Source: Peribacillus simplex (GTDB lineage: Bacteria > Bacillota > Bacilli > Bacillales > DSM-1321). Taken from it: 64,000 nt of DNA. The position numbers were made by a program, and so were the translations under genes. The stretch covers positions 4,616,001 to 4,680,000 of the forward strand of contig NZ_CP126106.1 of the NCBI RefSeq assembly GCF_030123325.1, in the 5' to 3' direction. How positions within the stretch are numbered: the first letter of the stretch is position 1; each line of letters opens with the position of its first letter. This document shows, piece after piece, positions 51,281 to 60,436 of the stretch. A model generated the notes under the pieces. The model searched no databases. It had not been told where the DNA came from and was given only the letters and a program-made list of their open reading frames with translations.

Positions 51281-52591
51281 TTAACGTGATAGGGTACCTT
51301 GCAGACGATTCGTTTCGGCGATTACTTTTTCTTCATCGATCGTTAAGCAGCGCCTTTCTTTCACGACCATTTTGCCGTCGATGTATACATCACATACATC
51401 ATTTCCGCGTGCTGCATAAAGCAGGTGCGAATAGGCTTCACTCAACGGCTGCAGATGTTCTTTGTCATATGGGTAAATGGTGATGAAATCTGCTTTTTTA
51501 CCAGCTTCCAGTGATCCAGTATGGTTCATGCCTATCGCTTCTGCGCCCATTCTTGTGGCCATGGCCAGTGCTGTTTGGGCAGGGAATTTGGTGGCATCCT
51601 TATAGATTCCTTTTTGCAGTAATGCAGCTGTCCTCATTTCTTCGAACATATCGAAGTTGTTATTGGAGGCGACGCCATCTGTTGCTACTCCCACTTTAAT
51701 GCCTGCATCAAGAAGGCTGACGACATCGGCAATTCCAGATCCGAGCTTCAGGTTACTGATCGGATTGTGGGCAACGCGAACATCATGCTGTTTTAGTATC
51801 GCACGCTCTTCATCATTGAGAACCACACCATGTGCCATCACGGTAGGCTGATCGAACAGACCTAGACGGCGAAGGTGCTCGACAGGACGGGATCCGTAAC
51901 GCCTTTCGATGTCGAGGATTTCAAAGTCCGTTTCCGATACGTGGATGTGCACCATCAAATCATTCTCTTTTGCAATCCGTGCACTTTCCATGATCGCTTC
52001 AGGTGTGCAGGCATATGGGCTATGTGGTGCGACCATGGTAGTCAGGCGTCCATCGGCAAACGTTTTATAGTTTTTTGAAAACTTTTCTGCCCCCATGAGG
52101 TTCGCCTTTTGGTCTTTTTCGGAACCCAAGCTGAAGATCGTGTAGGAAAAGGCTCCGCGCATTCCTGTTTCGCCTATCGTCTCCATGACAGCATCTGCAT
52201 CTATTCCATTAGGATTAAACATATCCGAAAATGTCGTGGTTCCTGATTTCATCATTTCCATAATGCCAAGCTGAGTGCTTACAGAGGCGATTTCCGTTGT
52301 AAACTGGCTTTCAAGCGGCCATATTTTCGTTTCAAGCCATGGCTTCAGCAGCATATCGTCCCCGATACCGCGTAAAAGGGTCATTACAATATGCGAATGG
52401 GCATTCACAAGGCCTGGCATGATCCATTTCCCGCCAAGGTTGACCACCTGATCTGCATCTGCCAATTGTTGTTCATCATGCTGGCCGATGTAGGATATGG
52501 TATCATCTTGTACAATCATCATGCCGTTTTCAAAGATTTGATTTTCCTTGTCCATAGTAAAAAATGTAGCATTCACATATATGGTTTTCAT
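51281..52591 (-). CDS. amidohydrolase, MTA/SAH deaminase-like (MtaD)
   Basis: A 436-residue TIM-barrel deaminase. VNAHSHIVMTLLRG carries the HxH metal motif, MVHIHVSETDFE and VMAHGVVLN supply further His, and GVATDGVASNN the metal Asp. This fits 5-methylthioadenosine/S-adenosylhomocysteine deaminase (MtaD family). GGAGG lies 8 bases before the ATG. Methionine-cycle salvage would fit the S-box operon 2 kb away, but other nucleoside-like substrates are possible. Confidence 0.85.
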   Translation of the reverse strand: MKTIYVNATFFTMDKENQIFENGMMIVQDDTISYIGQHDEQQLADADQVVNLGGKWIMPGLVNAHSHIVMTLLRGIGDDMLLKPWLETKIWPLESQFTTEIASVSTQLGIMEMMKSGTTTFSDMFNPNGIDADAVMETIGETGMRGAFSYTIFSLGSEKDQKANLMGAEKFSKNYKTFADGRLTTMVAPHSPYACTPEAIMESARIAKENDLMVHIHVSETDFEILDIERRYGSRPVEHLRRLGLFDQPTVMAHGVVLNDEERAILKQHDVRVAHNPISNLKLGSGIADVVSLLDAGIKVGVATDGVASNNNFDMFEEMRTAALLQKGIYKDATKFPAQTALAMATRMGAEAIGMNHTGSLEAGKKADFITIYPYDKEHLQPLSEAYSHLLYAARGNDVCDVYIDGKMVVKERRCLTIDEEKVIAETNRLQGTLSR

Positions 52592-52795
52592 AAGTAGTTC
52601 CTCCAAAGTCGTATCATGTAGCAACATGTTCTATTCCGCATTCTAAACTAGTACCTTACAGGTAATCAAGTAATTCCATATTATCAGGGGCCATTTCCAT
52701 TTACCTTAGGAACCTATTGGAAGAGCTCCACATGAATGGCCCCTTCAATATATCCGTTCAATCAGCAAACCGCCATTGCAATTTTAGCATGCGAA

Positions 52796-53773
52796 TCAGT
52801 TGCTTAAGAAAATCTTCCCTCCATTGCCAGCGACATGAATGGCTTCGTGCACATCTTGAAGGCTGTACCAGGAAGCCGGCATCATGAACTTCAATCTTTT
52901 ATCATTAATGAATCCCATCAAAAGGTTAAACGTTTCATGCCAAGTTTGAATGGAAGCCTGCTGATTCCAATGCCGAAGATGAAACATTTTAACATCCACT
53001 TTTGTCCTTTGTGAAATCTCAGCCCAATTTACAGACTGTCCTGATAAAAGGCCGATCGTTAATAAGATGCCATTAGGCCGAACACAAAAAGCTAGCTCTG
53101 AACCATCGATGCCGCCCACTGAATCTATGGCCGCTTTCGCTCCGCGCCCATTCGTCCAGTCCATCACTGCATCATGCAATGATGATCGGGACGTATCGAT
53201 CACATATGAAGCTCCAAGTTTAAGCAGTTCTTCCGTATACTTATTGTTTCTCGTTACAGCAATCAGCTTAAAGCCAAGAATCTTCGATAACTGGGTGAAG
53301 ATACGGCCGATGGCAGATCCGCAAGCATTCACGAGTAATACATCATCGGGTTTCAATGCCAATACTTCTGTACAGATTAGCCATGCGGTTACCGGGTTTA
53401 TATATAATTGCGCTGCAATATAATCCTCGATTGAATCGGGAATGACGATGGCCAAGTCCGCAGATGTTTTAACATATTCCTGCCAGGTCCCTTCACTGCG
53501 CAAAGGCAGAACACGCTTGCCTATCATCTCTTTCGAAACCGATGGGCCCACCTCTTCTACAATGCCGACCCCTTCATAACCGGGAATGGAAGGCAAGGGA
53601 ATTCGGTGGGAATATGCACCGCGAATGGGCAGCAAGTCAGACGGGTTAATGGGACGTGTGGTCATCCGAACGAGGACCTCGCCCTCGAAAGGTCCTTGAA
53701 TACATTTATTTTCAACTTTTAAAACCTTTTGCGGATTCCCGAACTCATAGAATTTAACACATTTGGCTTCCAA
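52796..53773 (-). CDS. zinc-type alcohol dehydrogenase-like / quinone oxidoreductase (MDR)
   Basis: A 325-residue medium-chain dehydrogenase/reductase resembling enoyl reductase (MECR) and quinone oxidoreductase. RPINPSDLLPIRGAY, VPGYEGVGIVEEVG, and the Rossmann stretch LLVNACGSAIGRIFTQLSKILG are visible. Zinc-binding Cys residues are absent, as in the quinone reductase branch. Starts at TTG with AAAGGAG upstream. Single gene. Confidence 0.85.
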   Translation of the reverse strand: MEAKCVKFYEFGNPQKVLKVENKCIQGPFEGEVLVRMTTRPINPSDLLPIRGAYSHRIPLPSIPGYEGVGIVEEVGPSVSKEMIGKRVLPLRSEGTWQEYVKTSADLAIVIPDSIEDYIAAQLYINPVTAWLICTEVLALKPDDVLLVNACGSAIGRIFTQLSKILGFKLIAVTRNNKYTEELLKLGASYVIDTSRSSLHDAVMDWTNGRGAKAAIDSVGGIDGSELAFCVRPNGILLTIGLLSGQSVNWAEISQRTKVDVKMFHLRHWNQQASIQTWHETFNLLMGFINDKRLKFMMPASWYSLQDVHEAIHVAGNGGKIFLSN

Positions 53774-53971
53774 GATAATAAGTCTCCTTTAATCTATTAG
53801 TCTTTCTATTTTATCATTTATACTGAGCCTGGCCAGTATTCTCCTCCGGATTTATGTTCTTTTATTGTGGTTTGTTTTAATCCTATTTCCATAAATTTGG
53901 TCGTTAAGAATCTTCTTATTTTTCCAAGCATATGGTTTATAAAACGTTTATTTATACAAGGGGTGAAGAGA

Positions 53972-54310
53972 TTGAATAAAGTAGGAAAAGATGATTTTGT
54001 TTCAGGGTTCGTACCACATCATAATCATGGATCTGTTGATTATACCTCCGTAGCGGACGGCCATGTCCATCAATGTTTAGATGTAACTTCCCCGCCAATT
54101 CCATCACAAGAGGGGGAACATATTCATTATACTGAAGGATATGTGTTATTTGAGGATGGGCATACCCATTATTATAAGGCATATTCGGGACCGCCCATTC
54201 CGGTTGGAAATGGAATGCATGTTCACTATTACGATTTTCACACCACGGAAGATGATGGGCATAGACATAGAATTAAAGGGGTCGACCAACCTGCTCCAGG
54301 GAATAAATAA
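53972..54310 (+). CDS. YmaF family His-rich protein
   Basis: A 112-residue protein built of repeated His clusters: PHHNHGS, DGHVHQC, GEHIHYTEG, DGHTHYY, GMHVHYYD, DGHRHR. Two SGPPIP/SPPIP linkers repeat between them. This matches YmaF of Bacillus. The TTG at 53972 follows GGGGTGAAGAG and removes a hydrophobic upstream extension of the frame. Metal binding is likely from the His spacing; role unknown. A terminator follows. Confidence 0.82.
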   Translation: MNKVGKDDFVSGFVPHHNHGSVDYTSVADGHVHQCLDVTSPPIPSQEGEHIHYTEGYVLFEDGHTHYYKAYSGPPIPVGNGMHVHYYDFHTTEDDGHRHRIKGVDQPAPGNK

Positions 54311-54326
54311 GATACTTGATAAACAA

Positions 54327-54365
54327 AAAAACATCAGGGGGATGTGAAATCCCCCTGATGTTTTC
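54327..54365. terminator. bidirectional terminator
   Basis: ACATCAGGGGGAT/ATCCCCCTGATGT stem with A and T runs, between the YmaF gene and the convergent iron ABC operon. Confidence 0.8.
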
Positions 54366-54392
54366 TTGCCTCCGAACTCTATATGCATCTCA

Positions 54393-55181
54393 CTAATCTT
54401 GAGATAAACCAATTGGAATGCATAGGGGCGTTTGATCAACAGGGTTTTCAATAATGCAGCATTCAAGTCCGAAGACGTCCTTGATCATCTCTTTTGTAAA
54501 GACCGTTTCAGGCGGTCCTTCTTTATAGATTTTCCCCTTCTTGATGCTAATCAGATGATCGGCATACTGTGCTGCTTGATTCAAATCATGCAGAACCATG
54601 ACAATCGTTCGCCCATGAGTGGAGTTTAAATCGCGCAGTAATTCCAATATTTCAATTTGGTGCGCTAAGTCCAGATAGGTTGTCGGTTCATCCAACAGTA
54701 ATAGGTCGGTTTCTTGTACCAAAGCCATCGAAATCCATGCCCTTTGCCTTTGTCCTCCAGATAATGCATCCAATGTCCGATCAGCGAATTCCGTCATTTT
54801 TGTTGCGGATAATGCCCGGTCGACAATGGCATGATCTTCCGGGGTTTGTCTGGAAAATAAGCCTTTGTGCGGATGCCTGCCATAATAGCATAGTTCTTTA
54901 ACGGTTATATCTTCAGGAGCTTCCGGAGCTTGGGGTAAGATAGCCAATTTCTTTGCCACATCCTTGGAAGATTGAAGATGAATGGCTTTTCCATCTAAAT
55001 AGATCGTGCCTTGCTGGGGTGTTAATAATCTGGCTAGGGACCGGAGAATGGTAGATTTGCCACAACCATTGGAACCTATGATTATACTGATCTTACCTTC
55101 AGGAATTTCCAAATCGATATCATCGATGATTTGAGTTGATCCATAAGAGAGGGAAAGATGCTCTGCTGATAATGTTGTCAT
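54393..55181 (-). CDS. iron-siderophore ABC transporter ATPase (FecE/YfmF-like)
   Basis: A 262-residue ATPase of the siderophore type. Walker A GSNGCGKST, ALSGGQRQRAW signature, LLLLDEPTTYLDL Walker B, and the H-loop VLHDLNQAAQYAD are present. It is the last gene of a Fur-box-controlled operon with two FecCD permeases and a binding lipoprotein, laid out like B. subtilis yfmCDEF (ferric citrate). Confidence 0.92.
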   Translation of the reverse strand: MTTLSAEHLSLSYGSTQIIDDIDLEIPEGKISIIIGSNGCGKSTILRSLARLLTPQQGTIYLDGKAIHLQSSKDVAKKLAILPQAPEAPEDITVKELCYYGRHPHKGLFSRQTPEDHAIVDRALSATKMTEFADRTLDALSGGQRQRAWISMALVQETDLLLLDEPTTYLDLAHQIEILELLRDLNSTHGRTIVMVLHDLNQAAQYADHLISIKKGKIYKEGPPETVFTKEMIKDVFGLECCIIENPVDQTPLCIPIGLSQD

Positions 55182-55196
55182 GATATTCAACCTTCC

Positions 55197-56210
55197 TTAT
55201 GTTATTTTTCGTTCTCGGCGTAATAGATATAAAAAATATGGCACTCCAATCACCGCAGTGATAATTCCCGCGGGTATTTCTATTGGAGGAAATAATCCTC
55301 TTCCCAGGCTATCGGCAACGAGTAAAAAGATGGAACCGAAAAGAGCTGAAGCAGGAAGCAAAACCTTGAATTTTGACCCTACCACCCTCCGTGCGATATG
55401 GGGGGCAATTAAACCTATGAAACCGATGGAACCCACCGCCGCTACACAGACTCCGATTAATATGACAGAAACACTCAACAACATATAACGCAGTAATTTT
55501 GATCTTTCACCGAGACCTGTCGCTATATCGTCGCCAAGGCTAAGTACATCCATTTTGGAAGTTAAGGCAATCAATACCGGGACAAGGACAAGAAATGGAA
55601 GCAAAATGAATACTTGATCCCATCCTCTTCCCCATAGACTGCCGGTCAACCACAGCAGTGTCGTGTTTACATCATCCGGGAACTTGACCATGAAATACTC
55701 TATACCCGCTTGACATATGGCCCCCAAAGCAATTCCCACCAAAGCGATTGTATTTGGCTGGGCTCCTTTTTTATAAACAAATATCATCAAAATTGCCGCC
55801 ATGACCGCCGCTCCGATAAAAGCTGAAAGAGGCAGAATGATAATGGGCGATTGCGGAAATAAAACGATGACTATAACAGCTGCCAAGCCGGCCCCTTTTG
55901 TTACCCCAATCACATCTGGAGAAGCCAACGGATTTCGAAGGACTCCTTGCAGGATGGCTCCAGCCGTTGCCAAACCGGCCCCCACTATCACGGCAATCAA
56001 AATACGTGGTATGCGATAGTTGTGCAGAATGAACGACTGGCTTTGCATGCCATTTCCAAGGAAATTTTGGAGAATTTCTAAAGGTGAGATATAAATGGCC
56101 CCTAAGCCCAGGCTCACCATTGCTAAAATCAGCATGGTAACCGTCAGCATCAGGAGAATAGAATAAGGGTGCAAAGTTGATTTCAACCCAAATGTCCGTT
56201 TTCGTTTCAT
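55197..56210 (-). CDS. FecCD family iron-siderophore permease
   Basis: A 337-residue permease with about ten helices. The family stretches RIPRILIAVIVGAGLATAGAILQGVLRNPLASPDVIG and GSIGFIGLIAPHIARR are clear. Its start overlaps the upstream permease stop by 4 bases. It pairs with the second permease as a heterodimer (known for the family). Confidence 0.92.
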   Translation of the reverse strand: MKRKRTFGLKSTLHPYSILLMLTVTMLILAMVSLGLGAIYISPLEILQNFLGNGMQSQSFILHNYRIPRILIAVIVGAGLATAGAILQGVLRNPLASPDVIGVTKGAGLAAVIVIVLFPQSPIIILPLSAFIGAAVMAAILMIFVYKKGAQPNTIALVGIALGAICQAGIEYFMVKFPDDVNTTLLWLTGSLWGRGWDQVFILLPFLVLVPVLIALTSKMDVLSLGDDIATGLGERSKLLRYMLLSVSVILIGVCVAAVGSIGFIGLIAPHIARRVVGSKFKVLLPASALFGSIFLLVADSLGRGLFPPIEIPAGIITAVIGVPYFLYLLRRERKIT

Positions 56211-57211
56211 TGCTTAATATTCCTCCCTCTCTTCGCTAAATAAAGGAAGAATGGCGCACCGATTATAGCTGTTACGATGCCTACCGGCGACTCAAAAGGA
56301 TATGCGATAAACCGGGCGAGAATATCTGCGTAAACCAAGAGTAAAGCGCCGAATAATGCAGAAAAAGGGATGATTCTCCGATAATCCCCGCCCACCATTC
56401 TCCTGACGATATGAGGAATGATCAATCCTACAAAGCCGACCGGTCCTGCGACGGCAACCGAAGATCCTGCCAAAATGATCACCAATATTCCTGCCAAAAT
56501 ACGGATTCGGTACACCCGCTGTCCAAGTCCCTGCGCCATATTTTCCCCTAAGACAAGGATGGAAACAGATCGAGAGAACAAGGCAGCGACAAGTAGCCCG
56601 AAAAGGGACCAAGGAAGAATCATGTTAACGTGTGCCCATGTTTTCCCATTAATAGACCCGACTAACCAATAGAGCACATCTTTCGCTTGTTCATTAAAGA
56701 TGATCATGCCTTGCGTTAAAGAAGATAAAAAAAAGTGAACAGCCATTCCGGCCAATGCCAGCTTTACCTGGGTCATCCCCCCTCCCGAAGCAAAAGAATA
56801 GACGGCCATCCCACCCACTGCTGCCCCAATGAATGCAACGCAAACTAGAGATACGGAAGAAAGGTCAGGAAAGAAAACGAACGCGGACACAATAAAAAAT
56901 GAGGCACCGGCATTAACACCAAACACTTGTGGAGAAGCTAATGAATTCCGGGTAATGGCCTGCATGAGAGCGCCCGCCACCGCTAAATTGGCACCGACCA
57001 ATGCTCCAACTAAAGCCCGGGGCAATCGAAGGGTCCTTATAATAGTTTGTTCCTTGGACGAGTCGGCATCAAAAAAGGACTTCAAAACCATGGATGCATC
57101 TATATCGGCCGCTCCCACCGAAATACTCGTCAGGACTCCTAAAATCAGCAAAACGATTCCAGCGATAGCGGTACAATACACTTTCAGTTTACTTCTAGCT
57201 ACAGTTTCCAT
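56207..57211 (-). CDS. FecCD family iron-siderophore permease
   Basis: A 334-residue permease, with RLPRALVGALVGANLAVAGALMQAITRNSLASPQVFG and GPVGFVGLIIPHIVRRMVGGD. The ATG at 57211 is chosen; an in-frame GTG five codons upstream sits too close to the AGGAAG site. Overlaps the next permease by 4 bases; it follows the binding-protein gene by 84 bases. Confidence 0.9.
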   Translation of the reverse strand: METVARSKLKVYCTAIAGIVLLILGVLTSISVGAADIDASMVLKSFFDADSSKEQTIIRTLRLPRALVGALVGANLAVAGALMQAITRNSLASPQVFGVNAGASFFIVSAFVFFPDLSSVSLVCVAFIGAAVGGMAVYSFASGGGMTQVKLALAGMAVHFFLSSLTQGMIIFNEQAKDVLYWLVGSINGKTWAHVNMILPWSLFGLLVAALFSRSVSILVLGENMAQGLGQRVYRIRILAGILVIILAGSSVAVAGPVGFVGLIIPHIVRRMVGGDYRRIIPFSALFGALLLVYADILARFIAYPFESPVGIVTAIIGAPFFLYLAKRGRNIKQ

Positions 57212-57295
57212 CGCTATACAACACACTTCCTAACTAAATTTAAACCTAATGGAAAGCGAAGTAAGAATGGGATCTCTTACTTCGCTTTTGTTCCT

Positions 57296-58264
57296 TTATT
57301 CTTCACCAAGCATGTTTAAAGTGTCTTTAGCAATGGCCTCCGCTGATACAACACCACGGTATCTCGTCCATAAATCACGATCAACACTATACACTTGTCC
57401 GTTTTTTACAGCCTTCAGGTCTTTCCAAAGAGGATTGTCTTTCCACTCATCAGTAAGTAACTTACCCTCATTATTCGCTAGAAGCAGCACATCCGGATTA
57501 ATCTCGACAAGCTGCTCCAGGTTCATCTCGGCATGTGGCTGTTCCTGCTGAATGGCATTTTTCAATCCCATGCTTTCAAGCAATTCCCCATCATAAGAAG
57601 ATGAAGTATGGGCTTGGAATGAAGTATCTCGTACAACTGCAGGTAAAACCGTCATATTTGAATCAACAGTAAGTTTTGCCTTAAGTTCCTTAATCGTTCT
57701 TTCATGCTCGCTCAATCTTTTTTCAGCAGCATCTTCCTGATTCACTGCCTTTGCAATCGTTTTAAATGAATCCAGGTTTTCTTGATATGTAGATTCCCTG
57801 CTTTTTAAGACAATGGTAGGAGCAATCTGCTGTAAATCTTTATAAATCCCTTTATGCCGCTCAGCATCTGCAATGATTAAATCCGGCTGTAATGAACTGA
57901 TCACCTCTAAATTTGGCTGTTCACGTGTTCCTACAGAAGTATAATCCATTTCTTGGCCTACAAGCTTTGTAATCATATCTTTTTTGTTGTCATCTGAAAT
58001 CCCGATAGGTTTTATCCCTAGGGCATTTAAAGAATCAACGAAAGATAATTCAAGCGTAACGATTTTTTTAGGAGTATTTTTAATTTCCGTTTCTCCCATT
58101 TCATGCTTAATCGTCCTTGTTTCTTGATTACTTGTTTCGGCAGATGTCTTCTCTGCTTCTGTTGTTTTTTGAGAATTATTACATCCTGATAACATCATCA
58201 TAATCGTGAATAACAGGATCAATGCTCCTCCCCCAAACGTTCTTGCTTTTCTAGATTCTCTCAT
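57296..58264 (-). CDS. iron-siderophore substrate-binding lipoprotein (YfmC/FecB-like)
   Basis: A 322-residue binding protein. The signal has a lipobox ending LSGC, then an acidic linker and a class III binding fold (KKIVTLELSFVDSLNALGIKPIGI, PDLIIADAERHKGIY, YSVDRDLWTRYRG). Start at 58264 has AAGGGTG 6 bases upstream. First gene of the operon; a near-perfect Fur box lies about 64-82 bases upstream. Ferric citrate or a related chelate is the likely ligand (inference from yfmC similarity). Confidence 0.9.
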   Translation of the reverse strand: MRESRKARTFGGGALILLFTIMMMLSGCNNSQKTTEAEKTSAETSNQETRTIKHEMGETEIKNTPKKIVTLELSFVDSLNALGIKPIGISDDNKKDMITKLVGQEMDYTSVGTREQPNLEVISSLQPDLIIADAERHKGIYKDLQQIAPTIVLKSRESTYQENLDSFKTIAKAVNQEDAAEKRLSEHERTIKELKAKLTVDSNMTVLPAVVRDTSFQAHTSSSYDGELLESMGLKNAIQQEQPHAEMNLEQLVEINPDVLLLANNEGKLLTDEWKDNPLWKDLKAVKNGQVYSVDRDLWTRYRGVVSAEAIAKDTLNMLGEE

Positions 58265-58327
58265 TTTTCGCACCCTTTCCTTCATCTATACCTATTTAAC
58301 TTCTTACACTACGAATACTACATAATT

Positions 58328-58346
58328 GAAAATGATTATCATTATC
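58328..58346. promoter_or_regulatory. Fur box
   Basis: GAAAATGATTATCATTATC matches 18 of 19 bases of the Fur consensus GATAATGATAATCATTATC (read on the minus strand). Placed in front of the iron uptake operon. Confidence 0.85.
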
Positions 58347-58507
58347 CTGTTGTTATGATAAAGTCATGGATTGATACCGTCAATATTAATGAAATTTTGT
58401 GAATAAAGATCATTTTGGCCATTAAGACAACCTGCATGGATTTTATTGTTTCGTGAAGGAAATTGAAGTATGGATTCGGCAAGGGATTGAAGTAGAACTT
58501 TAAAAAA

Positions 58508-58725
58508 GGCTGTTTTCGCATACTTTGTTGCTATTTACCAAGTAAAGCGGTGTGGTTGATTTCCCCTCCAGATGCTCGCTTTCCGCGAGGCGGGCGGTGA
58601 GCATCCTCGGCGTAAACGCCTGTGGGGTCTCACCTGTCCCGCTGCTCCCGCAGGAGTCTCGCAATCCGTTCCAATCAACCTTAAATCGTTTCGTTTTAGA
58701 AACAACAATCTTTACGAAAAGAGCC
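58508..58725 (-). mobile_element. MITE-like repeat A, copy 7
   Basis: A 218-bp copy with ends GGCTGTTTTCG and CGAAAAGAGCC. The flanks (TTAAAAAA left, AAAATTAA right) are AT-rich but not an exact duplication. It abuts the terminator at 58734-58771. Confidence 0.85.
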
Positions 58726-58733
58726 AAAATTAA

Positions 58734-58771
58734 AAAGGTTTCGGAATGAGAACATTCCGAAACCTTTTTGT
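58734..58771 (-). terminator. intrinsic terminator of the isochorismatase gene
   Basis: AAAAGGTTTCGGAATG-AGAA-CATTCCGAAACCTTTT, a perfect long stem. Confidence 0.8.
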
Positions 58772-58831
58772 TTAAAAACTGGGATGGGCATAATGTCCCT
58801 CCCTTGTATAAGGACACAAGTAAAGTTATCT

Positions 58832-59470
58832 TTATATCTTGCTGAAATCGCGCTGAGATCCCCTATAGCTTCCGATTATATTCTGATAACCAGGAAGCTG
58901 GCTGGAAAGTAAAGCACCAAAACCTTCGACATCGTTGCGCCAATCACGTTGTAATTCGCACGCTACGCTAAACCAGTTCATAAGCTGCACACCGCCATGG
59001 GCCATACGCGCTAAAGCCGCATCAGCCACCTGTTTGCTGACTGTTCCAGAAGCATCCGTGACAGCGAACACTTCATAACCAGCGTTCAAAGCGGAAAGTG
59101 CCGGGAAAGCAACGCAGACATCCGTAACCACGCCCACGATGATTAGTTGTTTTTTTCCAGTTTCTTCGATTGCTTTAACAAAATCTTCATTATCCCATGC
59201 GTTAATTTGTCCAGGCCGAGCTATTTTTGGTGCGTGAGGAAAAAGTTCTTCCAATTCTTGCATGAGCGGTCCGTTTGGCCCGTTTTCAAAGCTCGTTGTT
59301 AAAATGACTGGCAAATCAAAAAACTTAGCGGTGTTGGCAAGAGCCATAACATTGTTCTTGAATTCATCAACACCATAATCACGCACTAGCCCTGAAATAA
59401 GACCGGTTTGATGATCCACTAGTAGAACGGCAGCATCATCTTTGGAAATACGAGAATAGAGATCAGACAT
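58832..59470 (-). CDS. isochorismatase-family hydrolase (YcaC-like)
   Basis: A 212-residue cysteine hydrolase. The catalytic Asp is in LLVDHQTGL, Lys around the KIARPGQINAWD region, and Cys in VTDVCVAFPALSAL. This matches YcaC-type hydrolases of unknown substrate. GGGGGA precedes the ATG. Its promoter region carries a TAAGTTTAT-CT-ATAAACTTA dyad, a half-site also found before the MarR gene at 61659. Confidence 0.87.
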   Translation of the reverse strand: MSDLYSRISKDDAAVLLVDHQTGLISGLVRDYGVDEFKNNVMALANTAKFFDLPVILTTSFENGPNGPLMQELEELFPHAPKIARPGQINAWDNEDFVKAIEETGKKQLIIVGVVTDVCVAFPALSALNAGYEVFAVTDASGTVSKQVADAALARMAHGGVQLMNWFSVACELQRDWRNDVEGFGALLSSQLPGYQNIIGSYRGSQRDFSKI

Positions 59471-59580
59471 TTTTAAAGTCCCCCTTTTATTAAAGCTATC
59501 GAAGAAAGTTCATATGTAGGGAAATTCCCCCAACCTCTTCGTTGGTTGCAATCAGTTTATAACTTAACTGATTGTTGTTT

Positions 59581-59600
59581 TAAGTTTATCTATAAACTTA
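59581..59600. promoter_or_regulatory. candidate MarR operator, isochorismatase side
   Basis: TAAGTTTAT-CT-ATAAACTTA, a perfect 9-bp inverted repeat. The GTTTAT-nn-ATAAAC core is repeated before the MarR gene (61612-61625). A further ATCAGTT/AACTGAT dyad overlaps at 59551-59572. Confidence 0.55.
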
Positions 59601-59646
59601 TAACCTGTCAATCATATATATAGTAAGATTCATTGATTATTGCTAA

Positions 59647-60207
59647 TTAATCTAGTACTGGAGTGTGATCGATCCAATGAATGAATTGTTGTAAATAACG
59701 CTCGAGATAACGTTTCGTTTGATCGTCAGTAAGCACTTTACGATCAGAATCAATCTTATTATGTACTTGCGATATCAGCATTTTTTGAAATGGAAGAACA
59801 TGAACTTGCATGGCCTCCAGTATTTGCCTGATTTGCATTTGAGCAAATGCAGTGCCCATTCCCCCAGGAGTAGCTCCGATCAGGCCAACTGGTTTTTTGG
59901 TAAGTACAGCGGACTCCCGAGGTCTTGATGCCCAGTCCAATGCATTTTTTAATACACCAGGTATTCCGGAATTGTACTCTGGGCTTACGATGATGATACC
60001 GTCAACGTCCTGAATGGCGGATTTAAATGACGTCACTGCTTCTGGAACGCCGCTTATTTCCAAGTCTTCGTTAAACAACGGAAGATCATTAATTTCGATC
60101 CAGCGAAATTGATAAGAATCAATCATATCTGTCAATGATTGAGCAATGATTCGATTATAAGAATTTTCCCGTAAACTGCCGCAAATAAGGCCGATGGTTC
60201 TGGTCAT
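59647..60207 (-). CDS. NADPH-dependent FMN reductase
   Basis: A 186-residue flavodoxin-like oxidoreductase: IGLICGSLRENSYNRIIAQSL phosphate loop, IIIVSPEYNSGIPGVLKNALDWASRP and KPVGLIGATPGGMGTAFAQ. It fits the ChrR/YwqN flavin reductase family, which reduces quinones, chromate or FMN. GGGAGGG precedes the ATG. It lies 176 bases before the isochorismatase gene on the same strand, with an operator-like dyad between. Confidence 0.9.
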   Translation of the reverse strand: MTRTIGLICGSLRENSYNRIIAQSLTDMIDSYQFRWIEINDLPLFNEDLEISGVPEAVTSFKSAIQDVDGIIIVSPEYNSGIPGVLKNALDWASRPRESAVLTKKPVGLIGATPGGMGTAFAQMQIRQILEAMQVHVLPFQKMLISQVHNKIDSDRKVLTDDQTKRYLERYLQQFIHWIDHTPVLD

Positions 60208-60436
60208 CTACTTCCCTCCCATTTTGAAATCATCTCCTATAGCACCATAATATACCAACGGCAAAAAAGTGACGTTATTCCTAATCACTAAATATGGAAA
60301 AACATAATAGCTGGGTAAAAAGAACTTCCTAAAATTGATCATGAACTCAAAAATTGCATGCACCAAAGTCCCTCTTCCATTTTCTGAATACTTACAACAT
60401 ACTATTAACTATAAGGCGATTGGGAGGAGTGCGGAA

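Noticed and set aside
58500..58733. Target duplication around MITE copy 7
   Set aside because: The flanking 8-mers TTAAAAAA and AAAATTAA do not match, so no duplication is claimed for this copy.
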